Shown here: piece by piece, positions 26,200 to 34,609 of the stretch
Numbering within the stretch: the stretch's first letter is position 1
How the letters are laid out: the number at the start of each line of letters is the position of its first letter
Origin: Vibrio gallaecicus
Lineage (GTDB): Bacteria > Pseudomonadota > Gammaproteobacteria > Enterobacterales > Vibrionaceae
Assembly (NCBI RefSeq): GCF_024347495.1
Contig: NZ_AP025491.1
Location: forward strand, 620,001-684,000
Length of the DNA: 64,000 nt
Direction: 5' to 3'
Made by a program: the position numbers and the translations under genes
Notes under the pieces: model-generated
What the model was told of the DNA's origin: nothing
The model's input: only the letters and a program-made list of their open reading frames with translations
Databases searched by the model: none

Positions 26200-27105
26200 G
26201 TGAAAATATTGGTTGCTTATATAGCGTGTTTCTTTAGTTTTACGGCTTTTGCAAAAGAAGTCAGTCATGAGCTTGGGTCAGCAAATTTTGAATACACCCC
26301 AGTACGAGTAGTTACATTAGACTGGGCGTTAACAGAGACAGTTTTGAGCTTAGGTATTGAGCCTATTGGTGTCGCAGACATTAAAGGGTACAACTCTTGG
26401 GTAGCAGAGCCTGAAGTAGGGGACGCTGCCATAGATGTTGGTTCAAGAAGAGAACCTAATTTTGAATCATTATTAAAGTTGAATCCTGATGTGATTTTAA
26501 TAAGTAAACAAATGTCGGCGGCTTACCCGCAGCTTAATTCAATTGCACCCACATTAGCTTATTCAATTTATAATAGTAATAAATCTCCCTTTGATTCAGC
26601 CGTCAGTATTACGCGCGATCTTGGTGATTTACTGGATAAATCTACTCAAGCAGAACGAATTATAAGTGATACCCAAAATAAGCTATTAACTAATGGTCAG
26701 AAAATTAAAGATCAATCAGCTAATAGTACTCAGCCATTATTGTTTGTTCGATTCGTTGATGAGAAAACGGTTCGAATTCATAGTGACGGTTCGCTGGCAA
26801 ACGACACTATTGAAAAAATGGGTTTAACCAACTCTTGGCATGAACCAACCAATCTTTGGGGCTTTACAACCGCAGGAATTGAGAAGGTTGCTGAGCATCA
26901 AAAAACCAACTTGATGATATTTGGTCCATTGAAAGAAGTAGAAAGAAAGCAGTTATTGCAGTCTCCTTTATGGCAAGCAATGGAATTCACTCGAAATGAC
27001 TCAGTTTATGAATTACCTGCTATCTGGACTTTTGGTGGGCTTATCGCCTCTCAAAGGTTTAGTGACCAAATAACTAGTCAATTAACTAATCAATCAAACA
27101 AATGA
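26200..27105 (+). CDS. fhuD: Ferric-siderophore periplasmic binding protein
   Basis: 301 residues with a signal peptide (MKILVAYIACFFSFTAFA) and the FhuD/BtuF-type fold: RVVTLDWALTETVLSLGIEPIGVAD, PNFESLLKLNPDVILIS, and the C-terminal ELPAIWTFGGLIASQRFSDQI. It binds ferric hydroxamates in the periplasm and delivers them to FhuB. The start is GTG with GAAAGGAT nine bases upstream. Its end overlaps fhuB by four bases. Confidence 0.9.
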   Translation: MKILVAYIACFFSFTAFAKEVSHELGSANFEYTPVRVVTLDWALTETVLSLGIEPIGVADIKGYNSWVAEPEVGDAAIDVGSRREPNFESLLKLNPDVILISKQMSAAYPQLNSIAPTLAYSIYNSNKSPFDSAVSITRDLGDLLDKSTQAERIISDTQNKLLTNGQKIKDQSANSTQPLLFVRFVDEKTVRIHSDGSLANDTIEKMGLTNSWHEPTNLWGFTTAGIEKVAEHQKTNLMIFGPLKEVERKQLLQSPLWQAMEFTRNDSVYELPAIWTFGGLIASQRFSDQITSQLTNQSNK

Positions 27106-29099
27106 TCAATGTGTTCACTCATAGTTGGTTTGGGTCACTTCAGCGAACGAGACTGCCTTTAGGCATAGCTGGGCTATTCAGTGTGATAGCCCTACTAGTG
27201 CACATTACGGTTCCTTACTCACAAGGTTTATCCGTATTAGTTGATGTTATTACTCAGTATGACCCGTCAGATTATCAACACATCATAATCAATTTAACTT
27301 ATCTACCACGTTTAGCAGTTGCTTTAATATGCGGTTTTGCACTAGCGGTTGCGGGGTGTGTGATGCAATTTGTTTTACGAAACCCCATTGCGTCGCCAAC
27401 CACTTTAGGTGTCGCTTCTGGTGCCGAACTAGGAATGATCCTGAGTATTTTATTACTTCCAGCCAGTATTGAAGTCAGTGGTTTTATTCCTGCATTTATC
27501 GGCGGTTGTTTTGCTACAGCATTGGTTTTTATCTTATCGGCTAAACGAGGCTTTTCACCAGTTCATATGGTACTTGCGGGCATGGTCGTGAGCTTGTTTT
27601 TTGGTTCAGTGAATACCATGTTGCTTTTATTAAATGAAGAGCACCTTACCAGTTTATTTGTTTGGGGAGCAGGCTCGTTAAATCAAAATGGCTGGGAAAG
27701 TGCGCAAATCCTAATTCCATTAACTGTTATTCCGACATTACTACTTCTAGCCATTGAAAGACCATTATCTGCATTGCAGCTAGGGGATGACGTTGCCTCT
27801 TCTATAGGTGTGAGTGTTAAAGTTCTAAAAGTGATCAGTTTAGCATTGGCTATTTTTGTTACAGCGGCAGTGGTTAGTGAAGTTGGGCTGATCGGTTTTG
27901 TCGGTATCGTAGCGCCGGCAATTGCAAGAATGTTAGGGGCTAGGAAGCTCAACCAACAAATTTTGGTTAGTGGGTTGGTTGGCTCATCTATGTTGTTGCT
28001 TGCTGACTTAATCATACAGCCATTTTCAGGAGCGGGTGGCGAAATGCTACCAACAGGCGCAATGACTGCCTTACTTGGAGCGCCTTTCCTTTTATGGCTG
28101 CTCAATAAGAAACTGTTGCAGTCAGATATGAAAGCACGCGAGTCAGTGATCAGCACTTATTGTCACCGAACATTAAAGCAAGTTGTTATCCCTATTGTGG
28201 GGCTCTTTGTGTTTCTTGTGATTGTTGCTGTCTTTGTTGGAAAAGATCAAACTGGCTGGACGATAGTTGAATCGGTTTCAATCTTACAACTTAGAATACC
28301 AAGAGTTGCTGTTGCTGCATTAGCTGGTGTTGGCTTAGCTATTGCTGGAACAATAATCCAACGAGTATCAACAAATCCTATGGCTAGCCCTGAAGTTCTA
28401 GGGATAAGCTCAGGTGCAGCACTTGCATTAGTTATAGGAGCTTATTTCGGGATAACGGCTGATCGATTCCAGCAAATGCTGCTGGGTACTTTAGGCGCAT
28501 CATCGGTTACTTTTTTTATTTGGTGGATGGGCAGAAAGCATAACTTTGTAGCGACACATATGCTACTGACTGGCATCGCACTAAGTGCGGGGCTTGATGC
28601 CTTTCTGAGGATTGCTTTGTCATCTGGTCAAGATAATATGAGAGCCTTGCTCACATGGTTATCTGGCTCAACTTATCTCGTTTCAATGACAGATGTTTAT
28701 TTATTAGGATCAGGGATATTAGTTTTCATTATTACCATAGCCTTAATTCACAAATGGTTAGACATCATTAGCTTAGGTGAGGTGGCGGCAAATAGCCTTG
28801 GAGTAGATTCAACAAGAGTAAGAATGCTATTGCTGCTTTTGGTGGCAAGTATCACGACTTTAGCAACAATAGTAATTGGACCTTTAAGTTTTGTAGGTTT
28901 GCTTGCTCCCCATATGGCTCGGTCATTACACCAATACAGCGCAAAGCAGCAATTGATTACCGCCAGCTTACTGGGTGCAATCTTAATGATGACCGCGGAT
29001 TGGTTAGGGCGAACATTTTGGTTTCCTTGGCAATTTCCAGCAGGGCTATTAGCTTCATTGATTGGAGGAGCATACTTCTTATATCTCATGAGAAAGTAA
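27102..29099 (+). CDS. fhuB: Ferric-hydroxamate ABC transporter permease (two fused halves)
   Basis: A 665-residue inner-membrane permease made of two FecCD-type halves (about 1-335 and 350-665), as in FhuB. Each half carries the family signature: IASPTTLGVASGAELG in the first and MASPEVLGISSGAALALVIG in the second, with coupling-helix regions GLIGFVGIVAPAIARM and GPLSFVGLLAPHMARS. It forms the channel with FhuC as ATPase. Start overlaps the fhuD stop (ATGA). Confidence 0.95.
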   Translation: MINVFTHSWFGSLQRTRLPLGIAGLFSVIALLVHITVPYSQGLSVLVDVITQYDPSDYQHIIINLTYLPRLAVALICGFALAVAGCVMQFVLRNPIASPTTLGVASGAELGMILSILLLPASIEVSGFIPAFIGGCFATALVFILSAKRGFSPVHMVLAGMVVSLFFGSVNTMLLLLNEEHLTSLFVWGAGSLNQNGWESAQILIPLTVIPTLLLLAIERPLSALQLGDDVASSIGVSVKVLKVISLALAIFVTAAVVSEVGLIGFVGIVAPAIARMLGARKLNQQILVSGLVGSSMLLLADLIIQPFSGAGGEMLPTGAMTALLGAPFLLWLLNKKLLQSDMKARESVISTYCHRTLKQVVIPIVGLFVFLVIVAVFVGKDQTGWTIVESVSILQLRIPRVAVAALAGVGLAIAGTIIQRVSTNPMASPEVLGISSGAALALVIGAYFGITADRFQQMLLGTLGASSVTFFIWWMGRKHNFVATHMLLTGIALSAGLDAFLRIALSSGQDNMRALLTWLSGSTYLVSMTDVYLLGSGILVFIITIALIHKWLDIISLGEVAANSLGVDSTRVRMLLLLLVASITTLATIVIGPLSFVGLLAPHMARSLHQYSAKQQLITASLLGAILMMTADWLGRTFWFPWQFPAGLLASLIGGAYFLYLMRK

Positions 29100-29296
29100 A
29101 TAGTTCCAATCGGAGATTAATTTTGGCGGTTATTAATATGGGTAGCCGCCACACCTTATATTCGTTTTTTCCAACTTATCTTTAGTTACTAGGCAAGTTC
29201 AGAGCCTTGCAGTTTTATTCTTACATCCGCCTATACTTTGATATTTTTCATTGATGCAGCTCCCTTTAGATACTTTTTAATCCGGTTTTTACAGAT

Positions 29297-29330
29297 AAAA
29301 CAATCACCTAAGATAGTAGGTGATTGTTTT
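29297..29330 (+). terminator. Terminator of the fhuCDB operon
   Basis: A perfect 14-bp stem (29297-29310 with 29317-29330) with a 6-base loop, A run before and T run at the end. The preceding 29100-29296 shows no gene. Confidence 0.88.
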
Positions 29331-29401
29331 ATGCAGGCAATTGATAAAAACCTAGCCACTCATCGATAAATTTCATAAAACGGTAGTAATATTTATGCAT
29401 A

Positions 29402-29422
29402 TGAGTATTATTCCCATTCTCA
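29402..29422 (+). promoter_or_regulatory. Fur-box-like sequence upstream of the IutA-like receptor gene
   Basis: TGAGTATTATTCCCATTCTCA matches the 21-bp overlapping Fur motif at 14 of 21 positions and is an imperfect palindrome. It ends 30 bases before the start codon. Confidence 0.6.
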
Positions 29423-29452
29423 TTTGTTGTTTATAAAATATAAGAGAATTGA

Positions 29453-31576
29453 ATGAAGTCTAAGAAAGGGATTTTCCCATTAACATTAGTTGCAGTGGCG
29501 GTAACTTCTGCATTTTCAATCGTTTCAACGCAAGCTCAAGCTGAAGGGTACGCAGAAACTGATGAAAAAATGGTGGTGGTTTCTAGCCGTACACCAAAAG
29601 CAATCAGCGATATTCCAGGTACGGTTTGGTACATTGATGCTGAACAGATTGAACGGGAGTATAGAGGTGGAAAAAACCTAGATGAAATTCTAGCCGTTAC
29701 TATTCCGTCTCTTGATGTACAAAGTGGTGGTCGAACTCATACAGGTCAAAACTTACGTGGTAGAAGTATCATGGTAATGATTGATGGCGTATCTCTGCAG
29801 TCTGTTCGCTCCATCAGCCGCCAACTAGATTCTATAGACCCATTCAATATTGCACGAATTGAAGTCCTTTCAGGTGCTAGTTCCATTTATGGTGCTGGTG
29901 CAAGTGGCGGTGTGATCAACATTGTGACTAAAAAATCGAACAGTGATGAACTTGAATTTGAAACTTTTGTTGGTGGAACAACAGGCTTTAATTCTGGTGA
30001 AGATCTAGACTATAAAATTGCGCAATCAGTATCGGGTGGTAATGACAGTGTTAAAGGTCGAGCTGCTGTTACTTATACTAAAACCCAAGCCTATTTTGAT
30101 GCAGATGGTGGCATTATCACACCAGATGTGACGCAAGGTTCGACCCAGTTTAACGAGACAGTTGACGTATTGGGTAATTTACAAATTGATTTAGCCGATA
30201 GTCAAAGACTCAACTTACTTGCCCAATATTATGATAGCCAACAAGATTCGCCATATGGCTTATATTTTGAGAAAGACGCGAACGGAAATTATCAATTTGT
30301 CGACGTTCGTGAAGGGTACTCTGCAGAGCGTCAGCAGGGTACTGAAAGAATCATGGTTAGTGCTGCCTACAACAATGATGACTTCCTAAGTCATCAGTTT
30401 ATTGCTGAGCTTTCATATCGTATGGAAGAGCATACCTATACTCCATATACGCGAGCAGGTCGACAGACACTAAGCTTTAGTTCATCAAGGCAAAAAACAG
30501 ACGTTATTTCTTTAAAAGCAGTAATGAATAAGTCGTTTGATTCATTGTCTTTTACTTATGGCATCGATGGGTATTTAGATAAATTCGACAGTGACCAAGC
30601 TCTCTATGATTCAACGGTTACCGGTAATACCGGTGGTTTAGTCAATGTTATTGATGAAATTACTGGACGTTACCCTGGAGTGGATACAGAAGCTCTTGCA
30701 ACATTTATTCAACTCGAATATGCGATAACGAATGACTGGTCTATTCAAGGTGGTACTCGTTACCAGTATTTGAATACAAAGATTTCCGATTTTCAGAAAA
30801 ATGCAGCGTCAGATTTTGTTCCTGGCGGTGAAACAGATTATTCAGAAACACTGTTTAACTTCGGCACTATATATCAACTATCAGAGAGCTCTCAGGTGTG
30901 GGCTAATTTCTCACAAGGCTTTGATTTAGCTAACCCTGCAAAATACTATGGTAAAGACGCAACCGTAAATGTAAATGACTCTAAACTTGAAGGCATTAAA
31001 ACGGATGGCTACGAAATTGGCTACCGTAATGAACTTGATGATTTGTCATTCCAAACAGCCTTGTACTATTCATATTCAGATGGTTCAGTTGAGTATGCAG
31101 ATGACAAAAGCATTAAAGGAATTTCTGATCCGCTACGAGTTTATGGTGCAGAAGCCGAAGTTAAATATTGGATGACAGATAACCTGCAACTGGGTACATC
31201 TGGTCATTATGTTGTCTCAGAAGAGAAAGGCGATAACGGCTGGGAAGATTTAGCCGCGATGGAAGCGAGTACAACCAAAGCAACGGCATGGGTTGGATGG
31301 AATGACTACGATTACAACATGAAGCTGCAAAGTGTCACAATGTTTGATTACAAAGACGCTGATGATCGTAAATTGGATGGTTACACTGTTTTTGATTTTG
31401 TTGGCAGCTATCAACTTCCAGTTGGAAGCCTAGGCTTTGGTATTAAAAATCTACTAAATGAAGATTACTCAACAGTATGGAGTCAGCGTGCAAGACATTG
31501 GTATGGTGATTCAGACATGTTCGAATACAAAGGTCGAGGTCGTACATTTACTCTCAATTACCAAGTGAAATATTAA
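29453..31576 (+). CDS. iutA: TonB-dependent ferric-aerobactin-type receptor, IutA-like
   Basis: A 707-residue outer-membrane receptor: signal peptide to about 30, TonB-box-like EKMVVVSSR, a plug domain and barrel. Several stretches match what I remember of E. coli IutA: SRQLDSIDPFNIARIEVLSG, GASGGVINIVTKK, NVNDSKLEGIKTDGYEIGYR, DGYTVFDFVGSYQLPVGSL, NEDYSTVWSQRA and the end YKGRGRTFTLNYQVKY. This points to a citrate-hydroxamate siderophore, aerobactin or a relative. No aerobactin synthesis genes are in the window, so it may serve a foreign siderophore. It sits between fhuCDB and the Fpv-like operon, with its own promoter and terminator. Confidence 0.88.
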   Translation: MKSKKGIFPLTLVAVAVTSAFSIVSTQAQAEGYAETDEKMVVVSSRTPKAISDIPGTVWYIDAEQIEREYRGGKNLDEILAVTIPSLDVQSGGRTHTGQNLRGRSIMVMIDGVSLQSVRSISRQLDSIDPFNIARIEVLSGASSIYGAGASGGVINIVTKKSNSDELEFETFVGGTTGFNSGEDLDYKIAQSVSGGNDSVKGRAAVTYTKTQAYFDADGGIITPDVTQGSTQFNETVDVLGNLQIDLADSQRLNLLAQYYDSQQDSPYGLYFEKDANGNYQFVDVREGYSAERQQGTERIMVSAAYNNDDFLSHQFIAELSYRMEEHTYTPYTRAGRQTLSFSSSRQKTDVISLKAVMNKSFDSLSFTYGIDGYLDKFDSDQALYDSTVTGNTGGLVNVIDEITGRYPGVDTEALATFIQLEYAITNDWSIQGGTRYQYLNTKISDFQKNAASDFVPGGETDYSETLFNFGTIYQLSESSQVWANFSQGFDLANPAKYYGKDATVNVNDSKLEGIKTDGYEIGYRNELDDLSFQTALYYSYSDGSVEYADDKSIKGISDPLRVYGAEAEVKYWMTDNLQLGTSGHYVVSEEKGDNGWEDLAAMEASTTKATAWVGWNDYDYNMKLQSVTMFDYKDADDRKLDGYTVFDFVGSYQLPVGSLGFGIKNLLNEDYSTVWSQRARHWYGDSDMFEYKGRGRTFTLNYQVKY

Positions 31577-31607
31577 TCTCATAGATTATTATCAAATTTA
31601 ATCAGTC

Positions 31608-31640
31608 AGCCGCTTTACTTTAGAAGTAGAGCGGCTTTTT
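31608..31640 (+). terminator. Terminator after the IutA-like gene
   Basis: AGCCGCTTTACTT (31608-31620) pairs with 31624-31636 (one wobble), with a 3-base loop and five T at 31636-31640. Confidence 0.88.
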
Positions 31641-31753
31641 CATAGAAATCAAAAATCCCCTCACATAGAACCGTTCTGAACTCAAATTTGAGAAGCTCAT
31701 ATTTTATAGAACTTCTGCTTATATAAACGTAAACAATGTAAATTAAATGCCAA

Positions 31754-31768
31754 TACGAATGATTATCA
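31754..31768 (+). promoter_or_regulatory. Fur box upstream of the Fpv-like operon
   Basis: TACGAAT-G-ATTATCA matches the 7-1-7 Fur motif at 11 of 14 positions, with the right half perfect. It lies about 190 bases before the first gene of the operon and supports iron control. Confidence 0.68.
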
Positions 31769-31828
31769 ACTAAATTACCGCCCAGATATTTTATAGGTAC
31801 ATACATTCATGCAATTAAGCTGTGCGGT

Positions 31829-31975
31829 GTTCAAAGTGTTAGCGGAGTTTAAAGTGCTAGCGCGGTTAAAAATCAAATTGGTTAACGAGTCAAATTGGTT
31901 AAGCAACCATTCGCTTGAAAAACATGCAGTTAAAAACAAAGTGGCTAAACAACCATGTGGTTAAAAGGTAGAGCG
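31829..31975 (+). repeat. Run of about nine degenerate 15-18 bp units running into a start codon
   Basis: The leader of the Fpv-like operon is built from units beginning GTTAAA, GTTCAA or close variants. Two 18-bp units (31829-31846 and 31847-31864) agree at 14 of 18 positions. Then come 31865-31880, 31881-31897, 31898-31913, a weak unit, 31929-31943, 31944-31959 and 31960-31975. The ATG at 31955 lies within a unit, so the pattern extends into the coding region. Confidence 0.6.
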
Positions 31976-32584
31976 GTTCAAGCGTGGGCACGCCGACTCC
32001 ATGTTTATATTTCAATGGCATTATTGTTTGTGGTCCTGTTTTTCTCAGTAACCGGGATCACTCTTAATCGCCCAAATCTGTTTGAGTTAAGCCAGCCTGA
32101 TATTCAAAGCAATATTTTCGAATTACCAAGGGCATTATTTTCTATCAATGATGGACGAATTGAAGCCGATGAAAAAGCGCTACATCAATTCTTGAAAAAC
32201 GAAGCAAATGTATCCGGAAGCCCTTCAAATTTAGACATCTTTTCAGAAATAGAAGATGGCGAGTTAATCATTGGCGAAGTATCAATGGATTTCAAAGGAC
32301 CGGGTTATAACGCTTCCGTATTCGTCGATATTTTGGATGCATCGGTTGAAGTTGAAAGTACAGATTACGGGGTAATCGCGTTACTTAATGACTTACACAA
32401 AGGCCGAAATAGTGGCGAAGTGTGGAAGTGGTTTATTGATATTACTGCATTGCTGATGATTTTTTTCGTTATCACTGGAGTTTGCTTGCTGCTTCCGAAA
32501 AAGAAAACATTACATACATCCATTAAGTGGACCATTTTTGGCTCACTCGTCTCTGTAATCATTTACATAATTGCTGTGCCTTAA
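31955..32584 (+). CDS. PepSY-associated membrane protein, FpvG-like siderophore-iron reductase
   Basis: A 209-residue inner-membrane protein: membrane helix 1 (about 18-38), a periplasmic PepSY-like domain (about 40-150), then two helices (about 158-180 and 189-207). Conserved-type His residues flank the helices (His16 in RRLHVYISM, His148 in NDLHKGRNSG), as in PepSY-TM proteins that carry electrons. In P. aeruginosa the first gene of the fpvGHJK-fpvCDEF set, FpvG, is such a protein and reduces pyoverdine iron in the periplasm. Gene order here is the same, so a ferric-siderophore reductase is the best guess. Start context is weak and lies inside the repeated leader. Confidence 0.75.
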   Translation: MWLKGRAVQAWARRLHVYISMALLFVVLFFSVTGITLNRPNLFELSQPDIQSNIFELPRALFSINDGRIEADEKALHQFLKNEANVSGSPSNLDIFSEIEDGELIIGEVSMDFKGPGYNASVFVDILDASVEVESTDYGVIALLNDLHKGRNSGEVWKWFIDITALLMIFFVITGVCLLLPKKKTLHTSIKWTIFGSLVSVIIYIIAVP

Positions 32585-32637
32585 TTTGGTCAGCATTGAT
32601 TAAAGATATTCGGTATTCGTTTCCTAAGGCTATGAAC

Positions 32638-33156
32638 ATGAAAAACACATTTTGGTGTCAGTTGCTTATTGCACTGTCACTGGCTCCAACTTTAAGTATG
32701 GCTGAACCTATTCCAGCAGCTGCCAAGCTAGATGTGAGCTTTGAATTACCAACAATCGATACATCAATGTATGCCAGACCGTATGTTGCAGTATGGGTGG
32801 AAAACAGTGAAAGAAAGTCTGTAAAAACGATTGAACTTTGGGTCGGTAAAGACGAATGGCTGAAAGACTTGCGTAGTTGGTGGCGAAAAGTAGGTCGCTA
32901 TGATCGTGAACTTGTTGACGCTGTTACCTCAGCAACGAGACCTGCGGGTGAATATCGATTCGTTTGGGATGGAAAAACTGACAGTGGTGAGCCACTCGAA
33001 CAAGGTAACTACACCGTGCATATTGAGGTAGTTCGCGAGCATGGTGGACGGAATTACTTACGTCAAAAAATCACATTGGGTGACTCAAACGCAAGCTACC
33101 AATTAGAGCCAACGGAAGAAACAGGCGAAATAACAATGAGCTACGTTGTTAAATAA
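32638..33156 (+). CDS. DUF2271 periplasmic protein of the Fpv-like operon
   Basis: About 172 residues. The ATG at 32638 (MKNTFWC) gives a standard signal peptide ending SMA and has AAGG nine bases upstream; ATG 32632 is also possible, and the longer frame from 32527 overlaps the previous gene. The mature part fits DUF2271: YVAVWVENSERKSVKTIELWVG, KDLRSWWR, VDAVTSATRPAGEYRFVWDGKTDSG and YTVHIEVVREHGGR. These have a FlgD-like Ig fold. DUF2271 genes regularly accompany PepSY-TM genes. In the Fpv set I compare it with FpvH by position. The last codons and stop begin a tandem repeat. Confidence 0.82.
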   Translation: MKNTFWCQLLIALSLAPTLSMAEPIPAAAKLDVSFELPTIDTSMYARPYVAVWVENSERKSVKTIELWVGKDEWLKDLRSWWRKVGRYDRELVDAVTSATRPAGEYRFVWDGKTDSGEPLEQGNYTVHIEVVREHGGRNYLRQKITLGDSNASYQLEPTEETGEITMSYVVK

Positions 33157-33216
33157 AATTGAGTTGCTAAATAAGATCACGTCGTTAAATAGAATCACGT
33201 AATTAAATCGATCAAA
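33145..33216 (+). repeat. Four tandem 18-bp units that include the DUF2271 stop codon
   Basis: Units 33145-33162, 33163-33180, 33181-33198 and 33199-33216 start GTTGTTAAATAAA, GTTGCTAAATAAG, GTCGTTAAATAGA and GTAATTAAATCGA. The first unit carries the last sense codons and stop of the DUF2271 gene, so the end of the gene appears to have been copied in register. Confidence 0.75.
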
Positions 33217-33263
33217 TACTCACGTTAGTTGAAGATGAATTAACGAAAATAATGGAATTAAAA

Positions 33264-34100
33264 ATGATGAAACAAACAAAAGTAAAAGCACTAGCTCTTG
33301 CGGGTGTAATGGCATTTGGTTTAGCGGTAACCACAACAGCTCAAGCACACCCTCGTTGGGTTTTACCTTCTCATTTTACCGTATCAAAAGAAGGCGGCGA
33401 TTGGTTAACTTTTGACGTTACTGCTTCTCACGGCACGTTTGTATTTGATAAGCCTGCTGGCAGTGAAAGTGCACAAATTATCATGCCAGATGGGAGAAAA
33501 GAGCGTCCAAACTTCGTGGTACGTGGTAAGCGCCGTTCTATTTTTGATTTCTACTTTGAAGAAGAAGGTACTCACAAGGTTACGATTAACAATACACCAA
33601 GCTATTACACTCAGTACAAAGCAGGTCGTCGTGACACCGTTAAGTGGGTGAAAGCGACTAAAGCAGAAAGAGATAGCATTCTTCCTGAAAAATCTCGTGA
33701 CATTGTCACTCAAATCAGTTTCACACGAGCTGAAAGTTACATCACTGTGGGCAAACCATCAGACTCAGTATTTGAGATTGAAGGAAAATTACTTGAAATG
33801 AAACCTGTAACTCACCCTTCAGACATCATCGAAGGCGAGCCTGTGACATTCCAGTTCTTTTACAACGGTGCAATTCAAAAAGGTGTAACTGCTGAAATCA
33901 CACGAGAAGGTACGCTTTACCGCAACCATCAAGAGCAGATTGACGTAGTAAGTAATGATAAAGGTGAAATCACATTTACTCCGGATGTTGCTGGTCGTTA
34001 CGTGATGAAAGCGAACTACAAAGGTGAGCTTATTGATAATCCATTAGCAGATAAAGCCAGTGCTAATGTCCATCTAACTTTTGAAGCATTACTACAGTAA
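33264..34100 (+). CDS. DUF4198 periplasmic protein of the Fpv-like operon
   Basis: About 278 residues. ATG 33264 is chosen because GGAA lies six bases upstream; 33252 and 33267 are also in frame. A signal peptide ends TAQA, so the mature protein would begin with His (HPRWVLPSHF), the conserved start of this family. The rest fits DUF4198 (formerly grouped with nickel-uptake NikM-like proteins), two Ig-like domains with DIIEGEPVTFQFFYNG and FTPDVAGRYVMKANYKG. By position it matches FpvJ of P. aeruginosa. An N-terminal His suggests metal binding, which is inference. Confidence 0.85.
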   Translation: MMKQTKVKALALAGVMAFGLAVTTTAQAHPRWVLPSHFTVSKEGGDWLTFDVTASHGTFVFDKPAGSESAQIIMPDGRKERPNFVVRGKRRSIFDFYFEEEGTHKVTINNTPSYYTQYKAGRRDTVKWVKATKAERDSILPEKSRDIVTQISFTRAESYITVGKPSDSVFEIEGKLLEMKPVTHPSDIIEGEPVTFQFFYNGAIQKGVTAEITREGTLYRNHQEQIDVVSNDKGEITFTPDVAGRYVMKANYKGELIDNPLADKASANVHLTFEALLQ

Positions 34101-34144
34101 TCGGGCACCCCATACTGGGCTTCGAACGCTCGTAAACAACGATT

Positions 34145-34169
34145 AGGGTTCATGGTTATGAACCCTTTG
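34145..34169 (+). terminator. Hairpin inside the Fpv-like operon, after the DUF4198 gene
   Basis: AGGGTTCAT (34145-34153) and ATGAACCCT (34158-34166) form a perfect 9-bp stem with a 4-base loop, followed by TTT. It could attenuate transcription into the downstream genes or protect the upstream message. Confidence 0.55.
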
Positions 34170-34258
34170 TCGGTTATGTATTGCGTCGATTATCTATTAC
34201 CTCAGTTAAGTAATACACAAGTTTAAAATTACAAAATGTTACTACGCTAGCCATGTGA

Positions 34259-34609
34259 ATGTTGAATATGAAAATACAAATTAAAACAAAATTAAAAATA
34301 GCTATTAAGACAAACTTGGCCATTGCTGTCGCGGCAATAGCATTACCTGCACAAGCGCATTTTCCACTTATGGGCTGCTGGCTAGAAAAAGAATTAGTGG
34401 TTTGTGAAGCGGGGTATTCAGATGGAAGTACAGCGGTCGATTACGCTGTTGAGATGTTTGATTATGACGATAATCTTATCGCTAAAGAAGTGACTGATAA
34501 GCGTTCAATCGTGGAATTTGTACATCCCAATGAAGATTTCTATTTAGTCTTCGATTCTGGTCATGAAAATCCAGTTGAAGTTGATGTTGTTGAGATCAGT
34601 GAGAAATGA
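34259..34609 (+). CDS. Small secreted protein of the Fpv-like operon, unknown family
   Basis: 116 residues. A signal peptide ends PAQA; the mature part would start HFPLMGCWLEKELVVCEAGY, with Cys40 and Cys49 and an N-terminal His, then an Ig-like stretch (YAVEMFDYDDNLIAKEVTDK, FYLVFDSGHE). I do not recognise a named family. It resembles a reduced DUF4198-type domain. It overlaps the next gene by four bases (ATGA), so it belongs to the operon. Start at 34259 or 34268; neither has a good ribosome-binding site. A role in metal handling is suggested only by context. Confidence 0.7.
   Translation: MLNMKIQIKTKLKIAIKTNLAIAVAAIALPAQAHFPLMGCWLEKELVVCEAGYSDGSTAVDYAVEMFDYDDNLIAKEVTDKRSIVEFVHPNEDFYLVFDSGHENPVEVDVVEISEK

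Noticed and set aside
27683..28156. 157-codon antisense ORF within fhuB
   Set aside because: It is antisense to conserved FhuB sequence with no signal or family; typical shadow of a hydrophobic protein gene.
31615..31806. 63-codon minus-strand ORF after the IutA-like gene
   Set aside because: It overlaps the terminator and the Fur box of the next operon and its composition is not protein-like.
33145..33216. Possible CRISPR array
   Set aside because: Units are contiguous without spacers, only 18 bp, imperfect, and start inside a gene; no cas genes in the window.
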